From NCBI GenBank assembly GCA_013696665.1, contig JACCYC010000106.1:1-5834 (forward strand): a stretch of DNA of 5,834 nt, read 5' to 3'. Positions 1 through 5,526 of the stretch are shown piece after piece. How positions within the stretch are numbered: position 1 is the stretch's first letter; every line of letters begins with the position of its first letter. The position numbers were made by a program, and so were the translations under genes. The stretch comes from Burkholderiaceae bacterium. Its GTDB lineage: Bacteria; Pseudomonadota; Gammaproteobacteria; Burkholderiales; Burkholderiaceae_F. The notes beneath the pieces were generated by a model that was given only the letters and a program-made list of their open reading frames with translations, was not told where the DNA came from and did no database searches.

Positions 1-247
1 TCTCCCGATACGCAATCTGCTGAGGGTCAAATTCGACCCGAACGACTTCGGCGTGGCCGGTGGTGCCGTCGCATACAGCGCTGTACTCTGGGTTAGCTAC
101 ATGGCCTCCCGCGTATCCGGATTCAACATCGACCACCCCCTGCACTTCTTCGCAAACCGCTTCCAGACACCAGAAACAGCCGCCTCCCAGCGTCGCGAAC
201 TGGTTATTACCTCGGGGTTGTGTGGCCAGTGGATTCTTAATCGACAT
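1..247 (-). CDS. msrA: Peptide methionine sulfoxide reductase MsrA (N-terminal part, cut by window edge)
   Basis: MsrA reduces methionine-S-sulfoxide in proteins and free methionine back to methionine, usually in the cytosol with thioredoxin as reductant. The visible 82 codons carry the family signature GGGCFWCLEAV at residues 21-31, with Cys24 as the expected catalytic nucleophile and Cys27 as a second cysteine. They are followed by SGYAGG (43-48) and the conserved VCDGTTGHAEVV stretch (58-69). The ATG at 247 is preceded by GGGAG about seven bases upstream, and no signal peptide is visible, so a cytosolic enzyme is expected. Full-length MsrA is usually near 170-220 residues, so more than half, including the C-terminal resolving region, lies beyond the left edge. 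An extra cysteine sits at residue 32, where many homologues have an aromatic residue. The gene starts 87 bases after the small TPM gene on the same strand and may be read from the same transcript. Confidence 0.95.
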   Translation of the reverse strand, partial: MSIKNPLATQPRGNNQFATLGGGCFWCLEAVCEEVQGVVDVESGYAGGHVANPEYSAVCDGTTGHAEVVRVEFDPQQIAYRE

Positions 248-334
248 GGGGATCTCCCGTTTTCAGGTCAATGGGTCGCGTTGGGTGAGAAGAACTTACG
301 CCGCTGTGCAGGGCGCCGAATGCGCTGGCGGAGA

Positions 335-841
335 TCACAGCACGGTCGGTGCGTCGCTTAACTGGTTGGGGTTGGCGGCGCCATCCGGCAGTCGAAACCG
401 TTCGACCAGCAATGCACTGACTGCGCGTACCGCGGCAATGCTGCCCTCCTGAAATTCGCCGGTCCGAAATCGCTCGCGCATCATGTTGGATATCTCGTCC
501 CAGCGCGCATTCGGCACATGGCGGGCGACGCCGCGGTCGGCCACGACTTCAATGCGCTGATCGGCGAGCTCGACATAAATGAGCACACCATTGTTGTCTT
601 CGGTGTCCCACACGCGCAACTTGCCGAACAGCATTTCAGCGCGCTCGCGCGCGGGAGCGTTGCGTCTTAGGTAGCTCCATGGCAACGCGGCTTCAACCGC
701 GAACCGTATTTCACCCGAGTGCGTCCGCTCGCCTTCGGCGATCGCTTCTTCGATTCGCTTCAGCACGTCGGGAGGAAACGCGCGATTCACCGATTGCGGA
801 GTTTTGACGGCATGCTGAATCAGGCGTTTGAGTTTATTCAT
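335..841 (-). CDS. Small TPM-domain protein without signal peptide
   Basis: This is a 168-residue protein related to the TPM (TLP18.3/Psb32/MOLO-1) domain family. The recognisable part is FPPDVLKRIEEAIAEGE (22-38), SGEIRFAVE (42-50), then DNNGVLIYVELADQRIEVVADRGVA (82-106) and a helical end with FRTGEFQEGSIAAV (126-139); the LIYV...VVADRG core is typical of TPM domains. No signal peptide, lipobox or membrane segment is visible, so it is probably cytoplasmic, unlike its upstream neighbour. The start is uncertain within nine bases. ATG 841 lies two bases after the upstream stop, GTG 847 overlaps that stop as GTGA and sits six bases after GGAAG (better spacing), and TTG 850 is less likely. Any of these implies translational coupling with the preceding TPM gene. 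Similar proteins are annotated only as TPM domain-containing. The exact role is unknown; membrane-protein quality control is suggested only by distant plant and cyanobacterial relatives. Confidence 0.9.
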   Translation of the reverse strand: MNKLKRLIQHAVKTPQSVNRAFPPDVLKRIEEAIAEGERTHSGEIRFAVEAALPWSYLRRNAPARERAEMLFGKLRVWDTEDNNGVLIYVELADQRIEVVADRGVARHVPNARWDEISNMMRERFRTGEFQEGSIAAVRAVSALLVERFRLPDGAANPNQLSDAPTVL

Positions 842-843
842 CG

Positions 844-1890
844 TCACCAACTGCTTCCGCCACCACCGCCTGAGAAGTCACCGCCGCCGCCCGAACTCCA
901 GCCACCGCCACCCCCACTCCATCCCCCTCCTCCTCCACCGGTCCAACCACCGGGCAGAAAGATCGGTCCACCCCGCCCTCCGAGCGCTCGGCCACCGCGG
1001 CCCCCGCCAGCGCCCATGAAAGCGGAAAACAAGAACACGGCAATCGCCGCAATACCTCCGAGCAAAAGCGAAGACAAAGCGAATCCGGCGAGTGTTCCTG
1101 CACCAACGCCGCCAATCGCAGCGCCTGGCACTCCAAGGCGCCGCCGCAACATGCCGCTGAAAATGACGCCGCCAATGATCAGCGGGATCAGCACCGACAT
1201 CACACTTTCGCCGCCGCTGACGCGCTCGCGTGGGATACCGGCCGGCGTCGGCAGCCCTTCGCCTTCGATCCGACTGATAACGGCGTCCACCCCTGCGTTC
1301 AGGCCGCCTGCGAAGTCACCCTTTGCAAAGTACGGCCCCATTTGCTCGCGCGTGATGCGCGTTGCAATGATGTCGGGCAGCGCACCTTCGAGCGACCGCG
1401 CAATGCTGATCCAGGATCGACGGTCACCGACCGCGACCGCGATCAACACGCCATCACCCACACCCGCGCGCCCGATCTTCCACGTGCCGCCAACCCGATT
1501 CGCAAAGTCCGCGATCGGCTCCGGCTTCGTGCTCGGCACAACGATGACTGCAATCTGCGAGCCGCGCGCTTGTTCAAACGCAGCGAGCTTCGCTTCAAGT
1601 TGCGAGCGCGCAGCGGCATCGAGCACGCCAGCGGTATCAGTGACGCGCGCCAGCGGTGGTACTGCCAACGTACCGTCCGGCAGTGTCGGTGCAGCTTCAC
1701 TCCGTGGCGCGGGCGCCGGCGCTGGCGGAGACCGAGGCTGCCCCCCCGGCGGCGGCGGCGTTAAATCCGGCGATCCGGAAGGCGCGAGTCCCTTAGGCAG
1801 CTCGGGCGGCGTCTGCGCAAGGCCAGAGGCCGCTAGCGCGCAGACGAAAACACCCACAATCGCGCACGCCTTGCGCGCACTCAACATCAT
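844..1890 (-). CDS. YgcG-type TPM-domain protein, secreted and membrane-anchored, Gly-rich C-terminus
   Basis: This 348-residue protein has the standard YgcG layout. An N-terminal signal peptide (about 1-25, ending in ASGLAQ) is followed by a Pro/Ala-rich linker (27-70). The TPM domain (about 78-210) contains VTDTAGVLDAAARSQLE (83-99), GSQIAVIVVPST (110-121) and GDGVLIAVAVGDRRSWI (145-161). Two hydrophobic segments lie at about 229-247 and 256-292. The low-complexity tail (294-348) is rich in Gly, Ser and Trp and ends FSGGGGGSSW, a typical family ending. The TPM domain should therefore lie outside the cytoplasmic membrane. Two ATG codons occur in tandem at 1890 and 1887; no good Shine-Dalgarno precedes them, and the start is nine bases after the lemA stop, so coupled translation is likely. 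A run of seven G lies in the Pro/Gly linker (residues 48-50). Biochemical function is not established; the pairing with lemA is common in bacteria. Confidence 0.93.
   Translation of the reverse strand: MMLSARKACAIVGVFVCALAASGLAQTPPELPKGLAPSGSPDLTPPPPGGQPRSPPAPAPAPRSEAAPTLPDGTLAVPPLARVTDTAGVLDAAARSQLEAKLAAFEQARGSQIAVIVVPSTKPEPIADFANRVGGTWKIGRAGVGDGVLIAVAVGDRRSWISIARSLEGALPDIIATRITREQMGPYFAKGDFAGGLNAGVDAVISRIEGEGLPTPAGIPRERVSGGESVMSVLIPLIIGGVIFSGMLRRRLGVPGAAIGGVGAGTLAGFALSSLLLGGIAAIAVFLFSAFMGAGGGRGGRALGGRGGPIFLPGGWTGGGGGGWSGGGGGWSSGGGGDFSGGGGGSSW
850..975 (-). repeat. G-rich low-complexity tract encoding the Gly/Ser/Trp tail
   Basis: On the coding (minus) strand this stretch is built of GGN triplets with several runs of four or five G, giving the GGGGGGWSGGGGGW-type tail of the YgcG-like protein. 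Such tails are normal in the family. The matching mRNA would be strongly purine-rich and could form two-layer G-quadruplexes near the start of the next gene. Confidence 0.6.
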
Positions 1891-1899
1891 GCGCGATTG

Positions 1900-2496
1900 C
1901 TATTTCTTGGTGCCGAAATCGACGGTTGGCGGACGGCTGATCGCGCCTTCGTCGGCTACCGAAAATTGCGGTTTTGGTTTCGCCCCGGTGAGCAGCTTTC
2001 CGAGAAAGTTCTGCAGCAGCGCAATCGTGGTGTTGAACTGAGCCACCGCGTCGATGTATCGCTTGCGTGCGATGCCGATGCGATTCTCGGTCCCTTCCAG
2101 CGTCGCGCGCAGCTCCTGAAACGCGACGTTGGCCTTCAGGTTCGGATAATTCTCGACGGTCACCAACAATCGCGACAACGCCGAACTCAGTTGCCCCTGC
2201 GCCTGCGTAAACTGCGCAAAGGCCTGCGGATTGTTGACCAGTTCGGGCGTGGCCTGGATGGAAGTGGCGCGAGCGCGCGCCTCGATCACGTTCTGCAGCG
2301 TGGTCTGTTCGAAGTTGGCTTCGCCCTTGACCGTCTCGACAATATTGGGAATCAAATCGGCGCGTCGCTGATACTGGTTCAACACCTCCGACCAGGATGC
2401 CGTAACCGCCTGCTCCTGCGTAACGATCGTGTTGTAGCCGCAGCCGGTCAGCACACTGGCAATCGCCAATGCAATCAATACACGCAGTGTTCTCAT
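1900..2496 (-). CDS. lemA: LemA family lipoprotein
   Basis: This is a 198-residue LemA-family protein. The N-terminus is a lipoprotein signal with lipobox L16-T-G-C19, so the mature protein should be lipid-anchored at Cys19 on the outer face of the inner membrane or at the outer membrane. The helical LemA domain follows: SWSEVLNQYQRRADLIPNI (34-52), the highly conserved opening, then VENYPNLKAN (114-123) and LEGTENRIGIARKRY (133-147). Its length is normal for the family. The ATG at 2496 is chosen over the longer open frame because GGAGGA sits four to five bases upstream and because it places the signal peptide at the N-terminus. It is the first gene of the minus-strand operon with the two TPM genes. 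The name comes from a Listeria antigen and is unrelated to the Pseudomonas LemA/GacS kinase. Molecular function is poorly known; roles in the cell envelope are proposed. Confidence 0.95.
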   Translation of the reverse strand: MRTLRVLIALAIASVLTGCGYNTIVTQEQAVTASWSEVLNQYQRRADLIPNIVETVKGEANFEQTTLQNVIEARARATSIQATPELVNNPQAFAQFTQAQGQLSSALSRLLVTVENYPNLKANVAFQELRATLEGTENRIGIARKRYIDAVAQFNTTIALLQNFLGKLLTGAKPKPQFSVADEGAISRPPTVDFGTKK

Positions 2497-2509
2497 TGTT
2501 CCTCCGCAT
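2497..2509 (-). promoter_or_regulatory. Strong Shine-Dalgarno site deciding the lemA start
   Basis: On the minus strand GCGGAGGAACA directly precedes ATG 2496. The GGAGG core (2501-2505) is four bases from the start codon and is the best ribosome binding site in the window. It rules out the longer in-frame extension, which runs to 2661 and would add 55 residues ahead of the lipoprotein signal. Confidence 0.85.
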
Positions 2510-2541
2510 TGAATTTGAATCGCGCGAAATCGCATTGTGCC

Positions 2542-2553
2542 TTGGCTCGCCAA
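2542..2553. repeat. Short palindrome TTGGC-TC-GCCAA in the divergent promoter region
   Basis: TTGGC (2542-2546) and GCCAA (2549-2553) form perfect 5-base arms around a two-base centre. The site lies 46 bases upstream of the lemA start and 63 bases upstream of the flavin reductase start. It could be the operator of a dimeric regulator, but a palindrome of this size may occur by chance. Confidence 0.35.
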
Positions 2554-2616
2554 AGCCCTGAGCCGCCTCGCGGGGTCTCGCGCCGCGTCCGCGAATTCAG
2601 CCCGTAAACTGCCGAG

Positions 2617-3135
2617 ATGCAACCTCGGGCTCGGACCGACTATCGACACGCGCTCGCGCAATTCGCAACGGGGGTGGCAGTCGTCACCACGCGAACCGTC
2701 GACGGCGCTCCCACAGGTCTGACAGTAAATTCATTTAACTCGGTATCGCTGCAGCCTCCGTTAATCCTATGGAGTCTGTCGCTAAACGCGGGTTCACTGG
2801 CGGCGTTTCGTGACTGCGCGAGCTACGCGGTCAACATGCTGGCCGCGCACCAGCTCGACATCGCAAAACGTTTTGCAGCGCGTGGCGTCGACCGCTTCGT
2901 CGGCACTGCATGGCACAGCGGGCCACACGATCTACCGATCATCAACGGCAGTGTGGCTGCGCTGATCGCGCGAAACTACAAGCAGCACATCGAAGGGGAC
3001 CACGTCATATTGATCGGAGAAGTGACGCAGTTCGATGTACCGGGCGGAGCGCCGTTGATCTTCCACGGCGGCAAATACATTTCGAGTGCAACCGAAGAAC
3101 CTCTACCGCCCGCGTTCCGCAAGCCGTGGAGATGA
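2617..3135 (+). CDS. Flavin reductase family (FMN-binding split-barrel) protein
   Basis: This 172-residue protein matches the flavin reductase-like domain family, whose members use NAD(P)H to reduce FMN or FAD, often supplying a partner two-component monooxygenase. Key stretches are FATGVAVVTTRTVDGAPTG (16-34), LTVNSFNSVSLQPPL (35-49), the flavin-binding region typical of the family, CASYAVNMLA (67-76), then GDHVILIGEV (127-136) and PLIFHGGKY (146-154), which resemble the usual C-terminal GDH...GEV and PL.Y..G.Y motifs. Length is normal for the family. The ATG at 2617 is fixed by an in-frame TAA 12 bases upstream; the Shine-Dalgarno is weak. It is cytosolic, with no signal peptide. No monooxygenase partner is in the window, so its electron acceptor cannot be assigned. 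It precedes the transporter gene by 126 bases, and an inverted repeat begins eight bases after its stop codon. An FMN-binding protein of unrelated role is also possible. Confidence 0.9.
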   Translation: MQPRARTDYRHALAQFATGVAVVTTRTVDGAPTGLTVNSFNSVSLQPPLILWSLSLNAGSLAAFRDCASYAVNMLAAHQLDIAKRFAARGVDRFVGTAWHSGPHDLPIINGSVAALIARNYKQHIEGDHVILIGEVTQFDVPGGAPLIFHGGKYISSATEEPLPPAFRKPWR

Positions 3136-3142
3136 CGACCGG

Positions 3143-3193
3143 GTGACGTTGCAGTTCCTAGCTCTGTCCCTGACCGCAATCTTGCAACGTCAC
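3143..3193. repeat. Perfect 11-base inverted repeat (hairpin or paired operator half-sites)
   Basis: GTGACGTTGCA (3143-3153) and TGCAACGTCAC (3183-3193) are exact reverse complements separated by 29 bases; a further G-T wobble could extend the stem inward by one pair. The repeat starts eight bases after the flavin reductase stop and ends 68 bases before the transporter start. As RNA it would form an 11-bp stem with a large loop, and no T-run follows, so a standard intrinsic terminator is unlikely. The arm centres are 40 bases apart, close to four helical turns, which would suit two regulator sites on one face of DNA. Function is inferred. Confidence 0.7.
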
Positions 3194-3210
3194 GGCCCTG
3201 CGCATGTATC
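3182..3210 (+). promoter_or_regulatory. Weak candidate promoter for the transporter gene
   Basis: TTGCAA (3182-3187) and TGTATC (3205-3210) are 17 bases apart and match the sigma-70 consensus at four of six and three of six positions. The -35 element would lie inside the right arm of the inverted repeat, so a regulator bound there could block it. The match is poor and the call rests mainly on position, about 50 bases upstream of the transporter start. Confidence 0.2.
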
Positions 3211-3261
3211 GATAGCAAGAAACGGGTTGGTCGTCGCGCACGACACAAAGAAAATTGCGCG

Positions 3262-4131
3262 ATGAAACCTCGCGACGTGCTCGAGTTTGTCACGCTGGCA
3301 GCCATATGGGGCGCTAGCTTCCTTTTCATGCGCATCGCCGTGCCGGCGTTCGGCCCGCTTGTCGTTGCCGATCTGCGTACTGCGATTGCCGCGATCGTGC
3401 TGCTTGCCTTGGTCGCATGGCGCGGCGGTCTGACGGAGCTTGCGCCGAACGCACTGCGCTTTTTGGTGCTTGGCGCACTCAACTCGGCGATTCCCTTCAC
3501 GCTATTTGCATATGCGGCACTTTCGATCACTGCAGGGCTGGCGTCGATTATGAATGCGACGGTGCCGCTGTTCGCAGCACTGGTTGCGTGGATATGGTTG
3601 CGCGATCGATTGACGTGGACGCAATGGGTAGGCCTGGCTATTGGTTTCACCGGGGTGCTGTGGCTGTCGGCGGACGAGGCAAGCTTCACGTCCGGGGGCA
3701 GTGGATGGGCAATCGCTGCCACGCTCGTCGCTTCGCTGTCGTATGGAATCTCCGGTACGCTGGCAAAGCGTTACTTCAGTCACATCCGTCCACTTGCCGT
3801 GGCCGCCGGAAGTCAAATTGGCGCGTCCACACTGTTGCTGCCACTGACGCTCTTTCACTTGCCGTCCGTGACACCAGACCTGCACTCATGGCTGGCACTC
3901 GTTGCGTTGGGCATCCTGTGCACCGGGATCGCCTACGCGCTCTACTTTCGTTTGCTGGCGCGTGTTGGCCCGACAAAATCAATGGCAGTCACCTTTCTGG
4001 TTCCGGCCTTCGCGATCTTGTGGGGCGTGCTGTTTCTGGATGAAACCGTCACTCTAGCGATGCTTGGCGGCTGCGCAGTTATTTTGTTTGGCACCGCCTT
4101 GGCAACGCAGATCATTTCAAGTCGCCGCTGA
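3262..4131 (+). CDS. EamA/DMT superfamily transporter
   Basis: This is a 289-residue inner-membrane protein with the double EamA layout of the drug/metabolite transporter superfamily, which normally has ten membrane helices. The first repeat (about 8-136) opens with LAAIWGASFLFMRIAVP (12-28) and includes ALSITAGLASIMNATVPLF (86-104). The second (about 148-284) includes SYGISGTLAKRYF (160-172), YALYFRLLARVGPTKSM (225-241) and the closing LDETVTLAMLGGCAVILFG (259-277). Both repeats and the basic end (SSRR) are complete. The start ATG 3262 has only a weak purine-rich stretch upstream (AAAGAAAA, about 3247-3254). Family members export amino acids, nucleosides or drugs, or import metabolites; the substrate cannot be read from sequence. 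Its position 97 bases ahead of kynU on the same strand makes tryptophan, kynurenine or anthranilate a plausible cargo, but this is inference from neighbourhood only. Confidence 0.93.
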   Translation: MKPRDVLEFVTLAAIWGASFLFMRIAVPAFGPLVVADLRTAIAAIVLLALVAWRGGLTELAPNALRFLVLGALNSAIPFTLFAYAALSITAGLASIMNATVPLFAALVAWIWLRDRLTWTQWVGLAIGFTGVLWLSADEASFTSGGSGWAIAATLVASLSYGISGTLAKRYFSHIRPLAVAAGSQIGASTLLLPLTLFHLPSVTPDLHSWLALVALGILCTGIAYALYFRLLARVGPTKSMAVTFLVPAFAILWGVLFLDETVTLAMLGGCAVILFGTALATQIISSRR

Positions 4132-4228
4132 TACTGCGACCGCTTCGTTGCGCCGCCGCCTGGCCGCCACCGAAGCTATCGATACGCTTAACATTCGTTA
4201 TGCAACGCCTCGGGGACATTTCATTGGA
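4132..4228 (+). promoter_or_regulatory. Leader region upstream of kynU
   Basis: These 97 bases between the transporter stop and the kynU start are long enough for a separate promoter, but I see no convincing -35/-10 pair and no terminator hairpin. CGTTGC (4146-4151) and GCAACG (4202-4207) occur in the same relative orientation as the core of the inverted repeat upstream of the transporter, but six-base matches are common in this GC-rich window. A candidate Shine-Dalgarno GGGGA (4212-4216) lies 12 bases from the kynU start. Confidence 0.35.
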
Positions 4229-5500
4229 ATGACGCGCGACGACTGCATCGCACTGGATGCGCGCGATCCTCTTCGCCAGCATCGCGCCGTTTTCACCTTG
4301 CCTCAGGGTGTGATCTATCTGGACGGCAATTCGCTGGGCGCGCTGCCTCGCGCAACCAGCGCCCACGTTCGGGACGTCATCGAGCACCAGTGGGGCGAAG
4401 GACTGATCCGTTCGTGGAACAGCGCGGCGTGGATCGACCTTGCCCGTCGCGTCGGCGCGAAAATCGCGCGGCTAATCGGCGCATTGCCCGATGAGGTGGT
4501 CTGCGCCGATTCGACGTCTGTGAATCTATTCAAGGTGCTGGCAACCGCTTTGCGCCTGCAATCGTCGCGACCGCAGGTGTCGGTGCTGGAGCGCAGATTC
4601 ATCGTTACGGAAAAAACAAACTTTCCGACGGACTTGTACGTGGCCGAGGGTTTGATCGACCTTCTCGGCCACAAGCACGAGCTCAAGCGGGTCGATTTCG
4701 ACGAGATCCACGCCGCGATCGACGATCGCACTGCCGTCGTGATGCTGACGCATGTGAACTTCCGGACCGGCGCAATGCATGACATGCATGCGATTACCCG
4801 GCTTGCACATGACGCCGGCGCCCTTGCAGTCTGGGATTTGTCGCATTCAGCGGGCGCGGTTCCCGTAGCGCTTAATGATGCCGACGCGGACTTCGCGATC
4901 GGTTGCGGCTACAAGTATTTGAACGGCGGACCGGGCGCACCGGCCTTTGTATTTGCGGCCACCCGGCATCTGCGAGCGCTTACCGGCGATGCGTACGCAC
5001 AACCCCTGGCGGGGTGGCTCGGTCATCGCGCACCGTTCGATTTCGATCATCGCTATCAACCGGCGTCCTCGATCGACCGATTTGCCGTTGGCACGCCGTC
5101 AATCGTCGCGTTGTCGGCGTTGGAGGTCGGCGTGGATACGGTGCTGGCGGCGGGGCCCGATGCACTTCGCAGCAAGTCGATTGCGCTGACCGATCTGTTC
5201 GTGCGACTTGTCGAGCAACGCTGCGGCGACCAGGGGCTGCACCTTGCGTCGCCCCGCAGCAGCGCGCATCGCGGCAGCCAAATCTGCTTTACGCACGTAG
5301 ACGCGTACGCAGTCATGCAGGCACTGATTCAACGCGGTGTTATCGGCGATTTTCGCGCGCCCGATCTTCTCCGTTTTGGTTTTGCGCCGTTGTATGTCAG
5401 CTACGTCGATATCTGGGATGCAGTGGACACTCTGCATCAGGTCCTGGCGCACGCAGAGTGGAGGCCCGCTGCGAGCCAAGTTCGCGCGAGGGTGACATGA
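4229..5500 (+). CDS. kynU: Kynureninase
   Basis: KynU is a PLP-dependent enzyme of the fold-type I aminotransferase group that splits L-kynurenine into anthranilate and L-alanine, the third step of tryptophan breakdown through kynurenine. The 423-residue protein is full length for the family. Visible signatures are IYLDGNSLGALPR (29-41), EGLIRSWNSAAW (57-68), ADSTSVNLFKVL (93-104), HVNFRTGAMHDM (175-186), VWDLSHSAGAVPV (201-213) with Asp203 and His206 expected to contact PLP, GCGYKYLNGGPGAP (225-238) with Lys229 as the PLP Schiff-base lysine, and RFAVGTPSIVAL (284-295). The end LRFGFAPLYVSYVDIWDAV (381-399) is also typical. The enzyme is cytosolic. The open frame extends upstream into the transporter gene, but ATG 4229 gives the normal N-terminus; its Shine-Dalgarno is weak. 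kynA follows after 18 bases, so the two form an operon. No catalytic residue appears to be missing. Confidence 0.97.
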   Translation: MTRDDCIALDARDPLRQHRAVFTLPQGVIYLDGNSLGALPRATSAHVRDVIEHQWGEGLIRSWNSAAWIDLARRVGAKIARLIGALPDEVVCADSTSVNLFKVLATALRLQSSRPQVSVLERRFIVTEKTNFPTDLYVAEGLIDLLGHKHELKRVDFDEIHAAIDDRTAVVMLTHVNFRTGAMHDMHAITRLAHDAGALAVWDLSHSAGAVPVALNDADADFAIGCGYKYLNGGPGAPAFVFAATRHLRALTGDAYAQPLAGWLGHRAPFDFDHRYQPASSIDRFAVGTPSIVALSALEVGVDTVLAAGPDALRSKSIALTDLFVRLVEQRCGDQGLHLASPRSSAHRGSQICFTHVDAYAVMQALIQRGVIGDFRAPDLLRFGFAPLYVSYVDIWDAVDTLHQVLAHAEWRPAASQVRARVT

Positions 5501-5526
5501 GTCGGACGCGAGCGGGCAATGAGTGA
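5497..5526 (+). other. Nine-codon mini reading frame bridging kynU and kynA
   Basis: An ATG at 5497 overlaps the kynU stop as ATGA and opens a nine-residue frame (MSRTRAGNE) whose TGA (5524-5526) lies just inside the kynA start region (5519-5521). GAGGG ends five to six bases upstream of this ATG, a better Shine-Dalgarno than anything directly before kynA. It may simply be chance, or it may serve to carry terminating ribosomes from kynU to the kynA start. A functional peptide is not suggested. Confidence 0.3.

Larger units (their letters stand above)
2497..2616. promoter_or_regulatory. Divergent intergenic region between lemA and the flavin reductase gene
   Basis: These 120 bases separate the starts of two divergently oriented genes and must hold promoters for at least the lemA operon, and probably for the flavin reductase gene. 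I could not identify convincing -35/-10 pairs for either direction. The region contains a 12-base palindrome (2542-2553) and a GC-rich stretch with CTCGCG repeated (about 2567-2583). The regulatory role is inferred from gene orientation alone. Confidence 0.6.

Noticed and set aside
719..2041. A 440-codon plus-strand open frame rich in Pro, Arg and Ser
   Set aside because: It lies antisense to the TPM and lemA genes; its Pro runs are the complement of the Gly-rich tail, and it shows no recognisable domain.
1793..2509. A 238-codon minus-strand frame overlapping lemA
   Set aside because: It is out of frame with the clear LemA protein and rich in Arg, Gly and Cys without any motif.
3143..3193. 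Intrinsic terminator reading of the 11-base inverted repeat
   Set aside because: The loop is 29 bases and no T-run follows on either strand, so it was listed as a repeat or possible operator instead.
3230..3244. GTCGT-CGCGC-ACGAC hairpin just before the transporter gene
   Set aside because: The stem is only five pairs, common in GC-rich DNA, and no function follows from its position.
2976..3722. A 248-codon minus-strand frame opposite the flavin reductase and transporter genes
   Set aside because: It is antisense to two well-supported genes and has no membrane, signal or domain pattern of its own.
4146..4207. CGTTGC and GCAACG upstream of kynU as a second copy of the inverted repeat found upstream of the transporter
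   Set aside because: Only six bases are shared, the spacing differs (56 versus 37 between centres), and the same hexamers occur at several coding positions in the window.
4903..5526. A 207-codon plus-strand frame inside kynU and reaching kynA
   Set aside because: It is an Arg/Cys-rich alternative frame of kynureninase, typical of GC-rich shadow frames. Only its last nine codons are of interest, as the mini frame at the junction.
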